64,000 nt of DNA from Argyresthia goedartella (GCA_949825045.1 OX463807.1:15029501-15093500); one strand, 5' to 3'. Positions 33,096-45,315 are shown, counted from the first letter of the stretch. Numbers and translations are program-made. Notes: generated by a model not told the origin, from the letters alone.

Positions 33096-33790
33096 TAGAC
33101 ATAGACATAGACATAGACATAGACATCATTTATTGATAATATTCATTACACGTCATGACATGAATCATAATTCAATGTTATGTACCTAGTATAAATTGGT
33201 ACATAGGGATGTTTATATTACTCATGTCTATACTATAATAAGCAATTGCTAACAATTTTAAAATAACTTACACGCAGTAAATTAAATAAGTCAGTATATG
33301 TTACAGAAAAAAAAAAAAAAACAAACTGTAAATAATAATGTCAATGGTAATTGTAAATTATAATGTCAAATTATGTGACTAGTTCACTAGTTACATACCT
33401 AATGCTAAAAACTCATCATAGCTGTACAGGGACTTCTCAATAAGCCATGTTTTTAATTTACATTTAAAGATGGACACACTCGGAGCATCAGTGATAGCTC
33501 CAGGTAGCTTGTTGTACACTACCGGACCCATAGCGTGGATTGTTTTTCTAGTTTTTTCCAGTTTGTGCGCGATTGTAGCTAATTTGTTGGAGTTGCGCGT
33601 TTCGTACCTATGCCTTTCTCCAAGTCGTTTGTATAGGTGAATATTCTCTCGCACATACGTGGCCACTTGGAGAATGAGTAGGCTAGGCAGTGTGAGAATC
33701 TTAAGTTGTTTAAAGTGCGGTCTGGCTGACTCGTCAGTCGGTACCCGCGCCAGCAGTCGTAATGTTGTGTGCAGAGGCCTTAGCAAGGCA
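33096..33790 (-). mobile_element. 5'-truncated CR1-type LINE, 3' end with TCTATG tail
   Basis: On the minus strand the C-terminus of ORF2 is followed by a 3' UTR and then by about five copies of the hexamer TCTATG (33096-33126), a typical microsatellite tail of this LINE group. The 5' truncation is at about 33786, right beside a SINE fragment. Confidence 0.8.
33391..33786 (-). CDS. CR1-type LINE ORF2, C-terminal 131 codons
   Basis: The frame is open to its natural stop. It matches the end of the intact ORF2 at 56.8 kb: PHFKQLKILTLPSLLILQ against PHFIRLGILTVPALYILV, an Arg-rich middle, VVYNKLPGAITDAPSVSIFK against LLFKHLPVELKTLVTHSSFK, and the ending IEKSLYSYDEFLAL against LQKSPYSIEEFINL. This segment lies after the RT thumb and has no catalytic residues. 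The start Met is internal to the original protein. Confidence 0.75.
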   Translation of the reverse strand: MLRPLHTTLRLLARVPTDESARPHFKQLKILTLPSLLILQVATYVRENIHLYKRLGERHRYETRNSNKLATIAHKLEKTRKTIHAMGPVVYNKLPGAITDAPSVSIFKCKLKTWLIEKSLYSYDEFLALGM

Positions 33791-33905
33791 GTTTAAAAAC
33801 TTCTGGCAATCGGGTTGGCCAATACGAGTATTAGCCTGAGTATGGCTCAATCTTACTCGAATCCGGGTAAAGACCCGTGCCCCCGTGCTACAGACAGGAT
33901 GGATG
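33786..33905 (+). repeat. fragment of 'GTGGCCTAG' SINE family (3' part)
   Basis: aacttctggcaatcgggttgg and tatggctcaatcttactcg, then ccgggtaaag, match the 3' half of the fuller copy at 44966-45315 on the same strand. Confidence 0.7.
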
Positions 33906-33961
33906 ATCTAGCATTATGTTTTTCTCTATAAAACAGACTATTCTTCTAGAAAAAGAATTAA

Positions 33962-34203
33962 TTAATTCAGAAACTATACATGAATACATTACCATATACA
34001 TAAACATTTACACACAGGCACATACATTGCTTCTGGCCCCATACTAGAATACCCTGTGTGGTGGGAACCAGAAACAGCGACGTCACACACTTATAAAGAT
34101 CCAAGAACAGGGTTTTTTGTTTCTTTAACCCCAGCTGGGGATCGAACCCGGGACCTCTCGCATGGTAGGCAGAGACACAACCGCTATGCCACAGAGGTCG
34201 CCA
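33962..34203 (-). mobile_element. tRNA-derived SINE (ACCTCTGTGGC family), minus copy
   Basis: The minus strand reads gcgacctctgtggcatagcg (A-box region), then ccgggttcgatcccc (B box GGTTCGATCCC in a perfect 5-bp stem). A body follows (ctgtttctggttcccacc, tggggccagaagcaatg) and an AT-rich end. It matches the plus-strand copy at 51540-51790 along its length. Confidence 0.85.
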
Positions 34204-34549
34204 TATATACATATTATGTTTACTATACTTTATTAATGTTTATACTTTAGATAATGTTTGTTTGCAACAAATTCAATGAATCCAAGTCACAAATAAATAA
34301 CTGTTAGTCATTCCTGCACGGAACTTTTAACGATTTATTATTCGAATGGTGATATGTTACAAATAACTTCACAACCGCAAACTCGATCAGCAGCAGTTAT
34401 CGATGCAATGTAAGTTTTGATCCATATTTTGCTGTTTTATGATATAGACAGAAAAGTTTGGCAATTCCTGTATTATTTCCAGTTTAATCGCGATATTTTT
34501 TTAAATAAAACCATTATGATCTGGGTAAGAGGTTAGTTTTTTAAGATGC

Positions 34550-34965
34550 CTTTCCTTAGTAAGAAAAAAGGAGCCGTCTGTCCGTCTGTCACAATCCGTT
34601 TTCTCAAGAACGCGTGCAGGTATCAAATTAAAATTGATATCAATGACTCAGGTCTATGAACCTGGATGCTATGAAAAATTCAAACTTCTAGGTCTACCCA
34701 ATCAAAAAATTGCTCAAGTCTGTAGTCTCATGAAGTTGTGAAAAATATAAACTATAGGTTAAATAAATAAATAAACACAGCAATTTATGTCGCAATTTTG
34801 CTGAATTTGCTTGACACTCGCAAGGGAATCCAAACCTAAAGGACCCGTTGACCTAAAACCATGAAATTTAGCAAAAAGTAAGGTCTTATAACACAAAAGG
34901 GTAAAGTCCGAAAACTGTAAATTTGTAGATTGATCACAAAAAAAGAACAGGATTGGAACAATTAG
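34550..34965 (+). repeat. dispersed repeat (CTGTCCGT type), fuller copy
   Basis: It begins near ccgtctgtccgtctgtc and runs through cgtgcaggtatcaa, aacttctaggtctac and aaccatgaaatttagc. Non-coding. Part of it is shared with 19990-20335. Confidence 0.55.
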
Positions 34966-34974
34966 GTACCAATC

Positions 34975-36690
34975 CAAACATGATAACCTGGATAACAAAA
35001 ATGCTGGAGTAAAGAATAATCTCTTTGGAAATCAGCGATAAAATCAAATGCAAAGTGGCTAAGGGCTGTCCACAAAGGGGCGCACTATAACCACTATTGT
35101 GGGTAGCTGATGTCATGGTGACACAACTGAACACAAGAGGATTTTACTTAACAGCATACGTCGATGACGTGATAATACTCGTAAACGGCCTATTTATAAA
35201 AAATAATTTTGTCCGCATCCATTTACACCGCATCCACTACGGAACATAGAAACATGGTGCAACAAAAATAAATTTTCAGTAAACCCCGCTAAAACTCAGT
35301 TGGTACTATTCTCAAAAAAGATAAACCATGGCAGTTACAGGTTACCCAAACTGTTTAACAAAACACTAACACTCTCAAAACACGTGACACATCTAGGCCT
35401 ATAGTTTGATCACAAATAAAGTTGGAACAAGCACATGAAAGCGACACAAAAGATAACCACCATATCGTTCTTCCAGTGTAGGATGATAGTAGGGAACGGA
35501 TAAAGACTCAAGCATTAAATATGTCGATGGATGTATACGACTGGTGGTGAGACCCTTCATCACATACGGCTCCCTGGTATGGTGGCGACGAACAACACCA
35601 ACGACAACAGCAACACAACTACAGCACCTTCAGAGAATGGCATGTGTAGCAATCACAGGCTGCATGAGGTCAACACCTATTTGTACAGCAGGAGGCCAAA
35701 TTGGCAGCAATAAGGTTATACAGTATAGGACAATGGAAAGGATAAATATCAGATAAGGATACTGCACAATTTTAGCAAAGGCATTCCAAGAAGTGCCGGA
35801 AGCTATTATGGGAATCGATCGCATAAAATCAGAATTCTTTTACGTTAGGAAATACGAAATTATAGCCAATGACTTGGAAAATACCATCAAAACCTAATCA
35901 TAATCACATAACAATATATAGTGACGGCTCAAAGAAAAGCAGCAACACAGGCGGAGGAGTTTTCTCACCGGGACTAAACATTAAACTTTCCCTAAGCTTC
36001 GGAAAGGAAACAACGGTGTTTCAAACGAAAACAGTCTCCTACACGGACAATGTACATACATGATGAATGTCACAGTCCAGTGGGTAAAAGGTCACGGAGA
36101 CCAGGGCAACTGCTAGCGAAAATAGGGGTAGGAAGGCCAGCGATTGAACCTCCACCATTCTCGCCCTTATCAGCGGAAGCTCTACGGAAAAGGCTTAAAG
36201 AAGCCGCAATACTGCAACAAAATTAATTATTGCATAGAAAATTGCAAAAACCAAAACTATTCATATATAAGTATAATCATAAAAGTACTAAATACCTAAT
36301 GGGACTGCCACTCAGTGAAATAAAAATACTAACAAGCTTAATAACAGGCCTTTATTCACTTAACAAACACTTGAAAATTGCAGGTGCAAGGGACAGCCCC
36401 CTTTGCAGGGGGTGTATGGAAGTGTATCAGACAGTAGAGCACATGCTGATGGCATGTCCATCCACTATAGAAACCAGGATGGCTATCAGGGTGTTACAAC
36501 ATCCAACCAGGCCTCCTACTCCAGCTGGTGCAGGAGTTTGGATGTCTAATTTAGATGTGCAGGCGAAGAGGACAAAGGTCCCGCTCGAGAGGGCCAGATG
36601 CAGGAAGAAAGAATTGAATAAAATATTTATTTTGCTCATATTTTTTATACCTAAATTTTCCTCTTTTAGAACTCGTTTCAATCCTTAAAT
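34975..36690 (+). pseudogene. RNase H-bearing LINE (R1/LOA-like) ORF2, heavily decayed
   Basis: Reading across stops from about 34975: TWITKMLE, KCKVAKGCPQRGAL (motif B, a stop replacing the next Ser), PLLW, QLNTRGFY and TAYVDDVIILVNG (motif C, about 35155-35190). Then come SVNPAKTQLVLFSKK, VTHLGL and VVRPFITYGSLVWW (about 35545). An RNase H begins at about 35895 with ITIYSDGSKKSSNTGGG (first catalytic Asp) and reaches VQWVKGHGDQGN (about 36075-36110). The tail (36230-36560) has YLMGLPLSEIKILTSLITG and the zinc-finger-like CRGCMEVYQTVEHMLMAC. RNase H plus this Cys/His tail points to the R1/LOA/I group rather than Jockey or CR1. There are many stops and shifts. Confidence 0.75.
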
Positions 36691-36769
36691 TTTATAAATT
36701 AGCTTATTCCCGTTTTTCAGTAAATTCGAAGGTGCGCCTAATTTTTGAACGCCTAGTTTTTACACTAAC

Positions 36770-37095
36770 AAACATAAACTTTATTTTCCAATGTTCAGAC
36801 TCACAAAAGTTAGTATACTGTATATGCTTCTACAATAAAATTCCACAAGAAATACAAAACTTAGTGTAGCTCGATTCAAAAAATGTATAAAGCACAGTTT
36901 ATGCACAAGGGCCTCCTACAAAATTCATGACTTTTTACAAGACACCGAACCATTGGCATTGAACCAGTTAATTGCACCATATTATGTACTTATAATTAAG
37001 CACCTACTTAATGTTTTATTATGATTGCTTGATTATGTTATGACGTTTATTAAGTCTCAATTTTTGTGCTATTATGAAAAAAAAACTTTGAACTG
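36770..37095 (+). mobile_element. 3' end of a CR1-like LINE with CTGAA tail
   Basis: Frames at 36835-36960 give FYNKIPQEIQNL, a block of KHSLCTRASYKIHDFL and QDTEPW, which resemble C-termini of lepidopteran CR1-like ORF2. A 3' UTR and a short tail with A9 and ctgaactgaac near 37075-37095 follow. Confidence 0.5.
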
Positions 37096-37199
37096 AACTG
37101 AACCCCCCCGTTTAAAGTCGGTTAAAAAGCAGAAATAATTTCCAAGACTGGATTACCGCGATGGACGAACTTTTCTATATACATGACATATATACATAA

Positions 37200-37270
37200 T
37201 AGCTCTCTACAATTTTGTACGGAACCTTTGGTGCGCGAGTCCAACTCGCACTTGACGGTTTATGTTCATG
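37200..37270 (-). repeat. fragment of the GGGTTCCGTAC-type repeat
   Basis: The minus strand reads ccgtcaagtgcgagttggac then ggttccgtac, matching the start of the longer copy at 42826-43276 (gtcaagtgcgggtcggac ... gggttcctta). Confidence 0.55.
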
Positions 37271-39110
37271 GGGTTTGCTTCTTAACTGAAAAGAAAATAT
37301 TCAAAATTCATGAGAATCGTGCACTTTGTGCCAAGTGTTTGAAATTTAGTCTTAAAGATTTAGGAAATCACCGCAAACACCTTGAGCCCGACGTCAGGTG
37401 GCCAGGTGAAAAAAATTTGACAATTCCAATGATACCAAAAACGCAATACAGATTTTTTGTAGATGCCGCCCTTTCGCTTATGACGGCAGGATAATAGAAC
37501 CTTAAAACTAATAATATATATATAACTAATTAATTTCAAAGACTTGGCACAAAGTGCGCGATTCTTCTGAGAAACGATTTGAGCCTTGAAACAAAACTGT
37601 CTTAAATGATTATGATAATGATACTCACAAGATCACGATTATAGTTTAAGTTGAAAGTTCACACATTGAACTGGTAATGATAATGATACACAAAAGATCA
37701 CGATTACAGTTTAGGTTGAAACTTCAGTTAAACACTCCTTGAGCCATCAATAACTTGTTGAGAATACGTATTAGCTTCGCGAGTATCATCAATCATACGG
37801 AACCTCAAAAATGCACCCGAGGGTCCCCATTGATATTATTTGGGTTACGATTATACTCTCATCGGATCCATCTTCGGCAAAAGCTTTAGCTTTCAAATAT
37901 GGGCGGATAATCCAATGCTCACTGAAAGAACATTGAATGTTATTGATGTCCTCATAATGGTTTTAAAGATAAAATCATCGGGCAATGTTTATTGTTAGTA
38001 TCGGACCTCGATAACGAACATTAAACAGTGTAGAAATTATATAAATGTTACATGATATAAATGTAAAAAATATTTATGATTTTAAGTTTAAAAGCCAGGT
38101 GGAATTATTAATTTGTTAGAATTAATGTAGATGTTGTAATCCGTAGATAACCAATAAACAACTTGGTAAACTTGGCAAAGACTAACACATAAAAAATGTT
38201 ACTTTTCCAACAAACTTGTTTTCAGTGCATACCCCGAATTATTTACGAAAATATTTTTACACTTTGGTCTCAAAATAGAGCAAGTCAAATATAGAAAGAT
38301 AGATAGATAAATATATATTATCTAGTCCAGTGCCGAGCGGGTTATGTTAAGGAAAGTATTATGTATAGGTATTTTACTTATTAAACTGCATGTGTACTAA
38401 AATAATAATTAATTAACCTGCACATAAATTTTTATTTCAATGCCTTTATTTGGTTTTGGTATTATATTAATACGAGTATACCTACTCTCTAGACTCTTAG
38501 CTAGAAAAATATAGTATTTCAAGGAAAAGACTGATTTTTTAAAATATCTTCTGATTGATCCGAACATCATTTTTGTTGTAAAATAATTTTACCTTCAAGG
38601 CTTCATTTATTTTATTTGTGTGCGATCGTTAGTGGGATATTATTCGGGCCTGCTTTTCCTGCACTGATTTTGCAGTTTGCCGCAAGGGGCTATCAAAATA
38701 CAAGTTGGAAGTTTAATGGACTATGTTCGTATGCAACTAGAGATAAACTCAACTGTGCCAAGCGCCCTTGCGACTGAATGCTACGTGAAATGGAACGTGA
38801 ACTGATAAGACACTGAAGTGGAGTATATAAGTTTTTCTTTGAAAAGCCGCCATTTAATAACAACAGGCCTTTAATTAAAGGTTGAAGATTATTTAGCTAC
38901 ATTTGTCTTCGAGAAATGAAGTTGTTCTATAGGTTGTAGAAATTTAAGTATTTTTTTGGATAAAGTGAAATGTTTTTTCCCTTAAAATGATGTGTGAATT
39001 TGGGGACATACTGAAATGTATTAAATCAAACTGAGAAGCCATGGGAACGGTAGGTGGCTGAGGAATCAAACAGCATACCGATGTAATGTCTTATATCTGT
39101 ATAAGAGAGA
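37271..39110. other. non-coding stretch, no gene seen
   Basis: AT-rich, with stops in all frames. Two similar blocks at about 37610-37650 and 37672-37715 (atgataatgat, agatcacgatta, agtttaggttga-like) form a loose direct repeat. Nothing else was recognised. Confidence 0.5.
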
Positions 39111-39115
39111 GCGTT

Positions 39116-39790
39116 GTGTAGTAATTCATGTGACTGTCATATAGTGAGGGGCCTTAACACACGAGTGTGATTTTAAGCGTCAAGCGCCAGCGAGTTACAT
39201 TATAGGATCACACGAGTGTTTTAAAGCGTAATTATATGCAGTGGCATACACTACTTTACCTGCAAACATATCATAAATGCTCTGAAATGGGTTCAGAAGC
39301 CGTAGGTAGGTAAATTCACAATTTTACTTCGTAAGGAGGATGCAATTTCTTTCCAAAACACTTTTCAGAAAAAAAGCAAAAAATGGCCACTGACAACTGT
39401 CAAAATACGACTTTGATGTAATAAACGTCAATACGAATGTATCACAGACTTGCAAATTTTACTTTATAGCATCGATTAATCGATTAGTCGATGCGTTAAA
39501 GTAAAAATTGTTTGTCTGTAAATTGCCATATCAGCATCGATGTGTCATACATAATACAGGTCATTGCCCTATGGTTTCTGAGTCGATTTCAGAGCATTTA
39601 CGTTACGTGCGATAATAGTAGTTTATGTGACTGCTACATAATGGAGGGCATTAATACTCGAGAGTGGGTTAATACTCGCCTTCGACTCGTTTCATAATAA
39701 TATCACTCGAGAGTACAGTCACATACAATAGTTTATCTACACACATATCATAAGCTCTCTTTGATGTATTCAGGAACCGCATGTTTGACT
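39116..39790 (+). repeat. two related copies of a dispersed repeat
   Basis: 39125-39305 and 39620-39785 share catgtgactg, gggc(c/a)ttaa, cacgagtg/ctcgagag motifs, acatatcataa and (g/t)ttcag(a/g)a in the same order and strand. About 330 bp of other sequence separates them. Confidence 0.55.
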
Positions 39791-39840
39791 GGCATTGTGG
39801 CTCTGCAGTTGTTTAGCTTGTTCTGTAGTACCATCTTCAC

Positions 39841-39943
39841 ACAGGCGGGCGTCGGCGTTCGAAATTTGAATGTCAGTACCAACTTCACAGACAAACTAGG
39901 GGCGGCATGCAGGCGGGCGTCGGCGTTCGAAATTTAAATGTCA
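39841..39943 (+). repeat. 34-bp direct repeat, 69 bp apart
   Basis: caggcgggcgtcggcgttcg followed by aaatttgaatgtca at 39841-39874 recurs at 39910-39943 with one mismatch. Confidence 0.8.
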
Positions 39944-39952
39944 TATAATGTA

Positions 39953-39990
39953 GAAAAATTACACATTATGGTCATAATGTGTAATTTTTC
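39953..39990. repeat. perfect 18-bp palindrome, 2-nt loop
   Basis: gaaaaattacacattatg is followed after GT by its exact complement. No coding context; it may be a young foldback or cruciform-prone site. Confidence 0.9.
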
Positions 39991-40469
39991 AGATAAGAAA
40001 TGAGTTTTTACCAAGTAGTTTAACATTATGCTGATCGTAACGTGCGGTTTTTGTACGCAGTAAAGAGGGTTTATGATACGTGTGTAGATAAACTAAGGTA
40101 CATGGCTATTTGTAGTCATCTAAATGCTTACTTAACCTAATGAAAATATGTGCGTCACAATGTAGCGTTTGGGGTGAGAGTGCTACTTCATACATTAGAA
40201 AAATAGGTATTTGAGTTCAGAATATATAAGTTAAAAATATATAAAATTAAAATACATTATACGATTTTGCGTGTTGTCGGAGTTCATAACTTCACAAAGT
40301 GCCGATTAGGAATATTGCCCCAGCGCAATAGGATCAAATTAATCACCTCTCCATTAAAAATATACTGAATATCAATTCAACACATCTGTTAATTCTTCCC
40401 CTTCAGTCCTACATATACTCTCTCACTGGAACTTCAATACTTTCAAGTGAACCTCATTCACGGTCATGT

Positions 40470-40900
40470 AAGTTGACCGAGCGAGCGAAGCGAGCGAAGG
40501 GCTCCATTTCGACAAGATAGGAGGCCGATTTTGCTTTCGTCTGTCTCTATATCTGTGTGTCTGTCAGATCCGGTTTAGGGGCCACAGTTTTCAAGCGAAC
40601 CTGACAAAACTTGGCACAAGTGTTCCTTGAATTAAAAGTTTTTTTTTGTCGAGAGCTTCTTTCGATTTTCCCCGTGGGGGGAGTTATGACGTCATTATTT
40701 TTTTGCATGGGATTTTTTTCTTTTTTTTTTTCTGAAACCTAACGTGTGGGGTATCAAATTAAAGGGCTTCATGAGTCGGTTCTAAAAATATACTACACCA
40801 TTACCTTTCGGCCGCCTGTCTCTACAAATTCAAGAAATATTTCACAATATACCAAGTTTGGACTCCTCGAAGTAGGGGACGGATTAGTAACGAAGTTCTA
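40470..40900 (+). repeat. dispersed repeat, plus copy
   Basis: It contains gagcgagcgaagcgagcg, a gacgtcattattt block, gaaacctaacgtgtggggta and cctttcggccgcctg. The latter part is the inverted counterpart of 21390-21690. The downstream block gcaaaatgcagtttacaaag (40974) recurs near 62723. Confidence 0.6.
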
Positions 40901-42825
40901 TACAGACCATGAGAGTGAGTGAAATAGACTATAACTATTTTTGTGGAAAGTCAATAGATTCTATTTTAAATCGCAAAATGCAGTTTACAAAGTTATTGGT
41001 GCAGCTACTTTACTACTTGATTTTGATTGAATCTAAAATACTGACCTATAAATTGGTTCACAGTCCCCCCTGTTAGCGAGGTCTACTGCCCACAAGGCCG
41101 CTAGTATAGGTAAATTGTAACTAACTGCTCTGAAAATTAAATCCACGGAGAGCCCTTTTAACACTAGAAAAACAAGACTCAACTAATATGTACTAAAAGC
41201 CCTACACGGCTGAATCCGTCGCAGTGCCTGCAACCTGCAATGGCGAATTGCGAAGTTTTTCTGTGTCATTGTCATGGCTATAGCATTTATGTTATATTGT
41301 AGGTTATGTGTAAACTTATAGAAGCTTTTAATTAAAGACATTTTATATTTTAAATAAAGACATTCTGGCGTTAAAACACATTGGACTCGACTAACTTGAC
41401 CATTATTTGATTCATTTTACTTTTTAGATTACATTATATTGCTACGGATTTATGGACAGTCAAGTGTCTGGCCGATTGTAAAATAACAAAGTCTATAAGG
41501 GGTATATTTTACTGCGATATTACTGTCCTAGACAACCTTTTTTCTCAATAAGACTCCTTACAGATTTATGCATATCACTTTGTCACAGAGCAATTCCGTT
41601 TCACCTTTCATATTCTTTTGAAATATGAGTGCAACGTGGCATTTATTACGTAGAGAATAACTGCTATATATTTAAGCGAGAAATTCCTACAAGCTAAGTG
41701 CCAGGGACCACGGAGTATCACACGAGTATCCTAACAACGTTTCATAATATCGAATTACCTTATCGTATACAACAATATTTACGCATATTTACATTAAATA
41801 TGTAAATGTGCGTTTTAAAGAAAATGTGTTATGATAACACGAAACTCACAATCTTATTAAATTACAGAGTAGATACGGCTAACTACTACTATATGCAATA
41901 TTGAACAGCTGACCCGGCCCCCACACTTCGTAGAAATCAGAAAGACAATTGAAACATCCTAGACACGGGGGTTTTATTTATTCCTCCCCTGCCGGATTGG
42001 GACCCGACCCCTCTCGCTTTTCGAAATTGTCTGCCATCATTCATAAAATAAAGTCTTGAGTAATTTGCAAGTATAAAGGTAAAGGGATAGTAATATTATT
42101 CACCAGATAGCACATAACGAAACGCGCACGCACTTTTGAATGGAACGGAATCACACTGGCGGCAACGATCTTTGAGATTCAATTTAAACAGAACGTACGT
42201 CGCTCTTTTTGAGTCACTTCATAAGAGACTTTATGAATAATTGTAATTGTGCTGTAAAATTTGTTGACTTTCTAAAGAATCTTCACATTTTGGGATTCTT
42301 TAGAATTTCCAACAACACATCCATATGAGCCTGAAAAATTAAAGGTTTTTATACGTTTTTTACAGAACAGATTTAAAAATTAAGTTGTAAATATACATTT
42401 GAATTAGTCACAGGAAACATTTATAACACGATAAAATTAATACATTCAAATCAATTAAAAGCAGCAAGAAACTAATGCTATTTTGCGGCTCTTTTTTATT
42501 CTGCGTTCATCTGGACCATACAGCCAAATCATATAGGTACATATATTTATTTCTTCGTTCCATATGTTTGTGGTTCTTTTCTTTTTATATTTACTTCGAC
42601 GACGTATTTTTTTCTTTATTGCTTTCGTGTCCAATATACAGCCTGTTTTATGTTCTGTTTGGATATTCTATTCATAATACTTCGGGAAGTCGAGTTTTGT
42701 CTTTGATGGGTTTGATAAAGCCAATAGGGGATTGGGAATCGCGGCATCATCTGAACGGCAGTCAATACTTTCATTTCATATTCTCATTTCAATTCAGGTT
42801 GGAGGCACTGGGGTAATTGAAATCA
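40901..42825. other. non-coding stretch with a doubtful SINE relic
   Basis: No gene supported. On the minus strand, 42030-41960 reads gcgagaggggtcgggtccc then ccggcagggg, reminiscent of the SINE B-box region but lacking GGTTCGA, so only a faint relic. The hydrophobic frame at 42475-42816 looks accidental. Confidence 0.4.
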
Positions 42826-43276
42826 TCGGTCAAGTGCGGGTCGGACTAGTCAATAATGGGTTCCTTACCATCGTACAAGAAAACTTAACCTCTAAAATTA
42901 ATAACATAAAAAGAGAATTATATTATGTCCGAACGTGGATTCGGAACCAGAACCACAAAATTGCGAAAGCGATATCAAACCAATTTCGCCACCACAACCA
43001 TGTGATAAGCCGCTTAATCTACGATCATATTCGAATCATGTTATGATTTGTTTATTGTGGTGTTAAAACAAGTCTCGTATATGGGGATCTCCTTTACTTT
43101 ATGAAATATTGTGTAACTCATCATTTTTAGTGTAACACCAACGGAAATACAAATTCTGTAAAATTTTCAGCTCTCTACCTATTATGATTCATGAGATACA
43201 GCCCGCTGATAGGCGGACAGCGGAGGCTTAGTAATAGGGTACCGTTTGGCCACCTTCGGGTACTGAACCCTAAACA
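42826..43276 (+). repeat. GGGTTCCGTAC-type dispersed repeat
   Basis: It starts gtcaagtgcgggtcggac and ends ggcggacagcggagg, tagggtaccgttt, cttcgggtactgaacccta. Such ends are common in lepidopteran non-autonomous repeats. No coding and no clear terminal repeats. Confidence 0.6.
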
Positions 43277-43497
43277 GCTCGCTTGTTTTATTACGCATTA
43301 GTTTTACTGGTGGTTTAGAGAAAAAATATTTATTAAAAGTAGTATTACGGAGGAAGAAGTTTTTAGCATTTAGAGTTGAATTTAAATAAGTATTCTATAG
43401 CTCAAGAATACCGGTAGCATCCCATTACGATATAGGTTATTATCTATAGATATCAGCTATATTGGGAAGTTTCACAGAACTTTCAGGACAATAAATA

Positions 43498-43585
43498 AAC
43501 GTAGGCCGGATGCCAGTAACATTGAGCCAAACTCCATCACGCTGGCTCAGTGAAGGTTGGTGGAGGGGTTTTACGATTACTACTA
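43498..43585 (-). repeat. fragment of 'GTGGCCTAG' SINE family
   Basis: attgagccaaactccatcac then gctggctcagtgaaggttgg matches the same segment of the copies at 46386-46745 and 44966-45315. Confidence 0.65.
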
Positions 43586-43980
43586 CGAATTAGAATAAGA
43601 AAATGTTATTACTTTCATTTCATTAAATAGGAACAGGCAGTTTAAATAATACACAAGCTGGCCTATGTAAAATGTGGCCTCCTGTTATTTTTTATTAACT
43701 CTTTACCTAAGAGTGCTTTAATTTAATTACGCCTTTGGAAATGCGAGTTGGGCCTAATTTTAAATACAGGACCATGTCTCTGACACATTTCAAAAATATC
43801 ATACCTGAAACTAAGTTTTATTTCATAATTAGCAGTTGCCGCGGCTTCGTTTGCGATAAGTCGTGTAAAAATGGCCAGTCCATACATTTTATTTGTTGCT
43901 CTGATCAATCGGTTTCATAGTGAAAGTTGTTCATAATGATGTACCTGACAATGGTCTATAATATTGACCTTTATGGTAAG

Positions 43981-44344
43981 GCTTATGTTTACACGATCAC
44001 CAAAAACGCACCTATTTTACTACCAATAAATTCGTAACGACTGCCAGAATTAGTAAACGACCACCAAATTGTGTTTGGATAAATGATCACCAAACTTCTT
44101 TTTATGTTTTGTGTACTTAAGTTTATGTTTTAAATATTTTTTGTTGTTCTTGCATGTTCAACTTAACACGAAGAATAAAGGAGACTTCGCTTCGCTCACC
44201 CCTTTGCCCTTCACCTAAGCTACCGCAGTATTTTGCCCTGATATTTTCTGCAACTTTTGGTGATCATTTACCCATTTTGGGTAGCATTTACCCATTTTGG
44301 GTATAAAAAAATATTTTGGTGATCATTATATTTGTTGCCTTTCT
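43981..44344 (+). repeat. GATCACCAAA repeat element, plus copy
   Basis: It is bounded by gatcaccaaaa at 43995 and its complement ttttggtgatc near 44316-44326, an 11-bp terminal inverted repeat. Further gatcaccaaa units occur inside (about 44094), and the body includes cgaagcgaagtctcc-type sequence in reverse. The whole block recurs inverted at 50897-51240. No coding. Confidence 0.75.
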
Positions 44345-44960
44345 GTAAAACCGTGTGCAAAGTTTCTTGTCTCCAGAACAAGCGGTTTAGGATGTGCGGC
44401 GTTGATACCAGTCAGTGAGTCCGTCATGAGTTTGAATTTGAGCTCAAGTAAATCGACTGAAATGTCCTTGTCATTTTTTGGCCCCCACGTCGTTAAAGTA
44501 TATCCCACATAGTTTAAGACTCATACTCATGTAGTCTTTTTGGCCACTGCGATTGAGTTCAAATTCCGCTGGCAGAGTTATCCAGACAAGTTGTGAAATG
44601 TGGTTACAAGCTCACAAGGCCGTACCTTAATGCCAACTGAAAGTTTATGATCCGAGGCCACTGTGGCTGTGCCAGATATCTACTCGAATTCAGAGGAAAT
44701 GTGAATATTAAATTAAATACCAAAACTGTACTGCCGAGTTGCAAATGAAATTGTTCAGACATGTACTGATTATTTTGAATAGCGTTGAGATACTTAATTT
44801 TGATATAGATCTCTCAGAATATGTAGAATCAGCATTATTATTTATAACTTAGGGATGTCCAATTGCCTATTAGTATTTCACGACATGTGGTGTATTGTTT
44901 TATTATAATCATTGCTAGAACGATAAATATTTTCAAATATTTAGCAATTTTTCTATAGCA
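44345..44960. other. non-coding stretch, no gene seen
   Basis: No recognisable protein, RNA or repeat border. Short frames at 44297-44512 on both strands are not supported. Confidence 0.45.
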
Positions 44961-44965
44961 ATAAA

Positions 44966-45315
44966 GGTTCGTGGCCTAGCGGTATTCACACATCGGAAGC
45001 GATCGTGCGGGTGGCAACATCTGGCCGAGATGGGCACTGGATGGTTGTCCGTTGTATTTGGCTTTTTTTTTGGACGTTTCCGTGTTTCGGATGACGGATG
45101 TTGGTCCCGGCTACTATCGCTACTAGGTGGTAGTAGTCGTAAAGCTGTGTCAGAGGCCCTAATATAGGGCAGCGTGATAACTTCTGACAGTCGGGTTGGC
45201 CCCAAGCCCGACACCCGTCCGTCAACCTGCACTGAGCCAGCGTGGTGGATTATGGCCCAATCTTACTCATATCCGGGTAAAGGTCTGTTCCGCTCGGTGG
45301 CGACATTAATGCGCT
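44966..45315 (+). mobile_element. tRNA-like SINE, 'GTGGCCTAG' family, plus copy
   Basis: The head ggttcgtggcctagcggtat contains an A-box-like TGGCCTAGCGG. There is no clean B box. The body (cgatcgtgcgggtggcaaca, gttggtcccggctactatcg, gtagtagtcgtaaagctg) and the end (tggctcagtgc complement, caatcttactcatatccggg) align with the minus copy at 46386-46745 over about 330 bp. Two further fragments are in this window. Confidence 0.7.

Noticed and set aside
33096..33126. Hexamer array as an interstitial telomere
   Set aside because: The insect telomere repeat is TTAGG; this is TCTATG and sits exactly at a LINE 3' end, so it is a LINE tail.
37183..37494. 103-codon frame with several Cys/His
   Set aside because: It starts within a known dispersed repeat fragment; Cys/His spacing fits no zinc-finger pattern.
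42475..42816. Small hydrophobic membrane protein of 113 codons
   Set aside because: Phe/Tyr/Leu richness follows from AT-rich DNA; no splice signals, no homologous feature recognised, overlaps a dispersed repeat.
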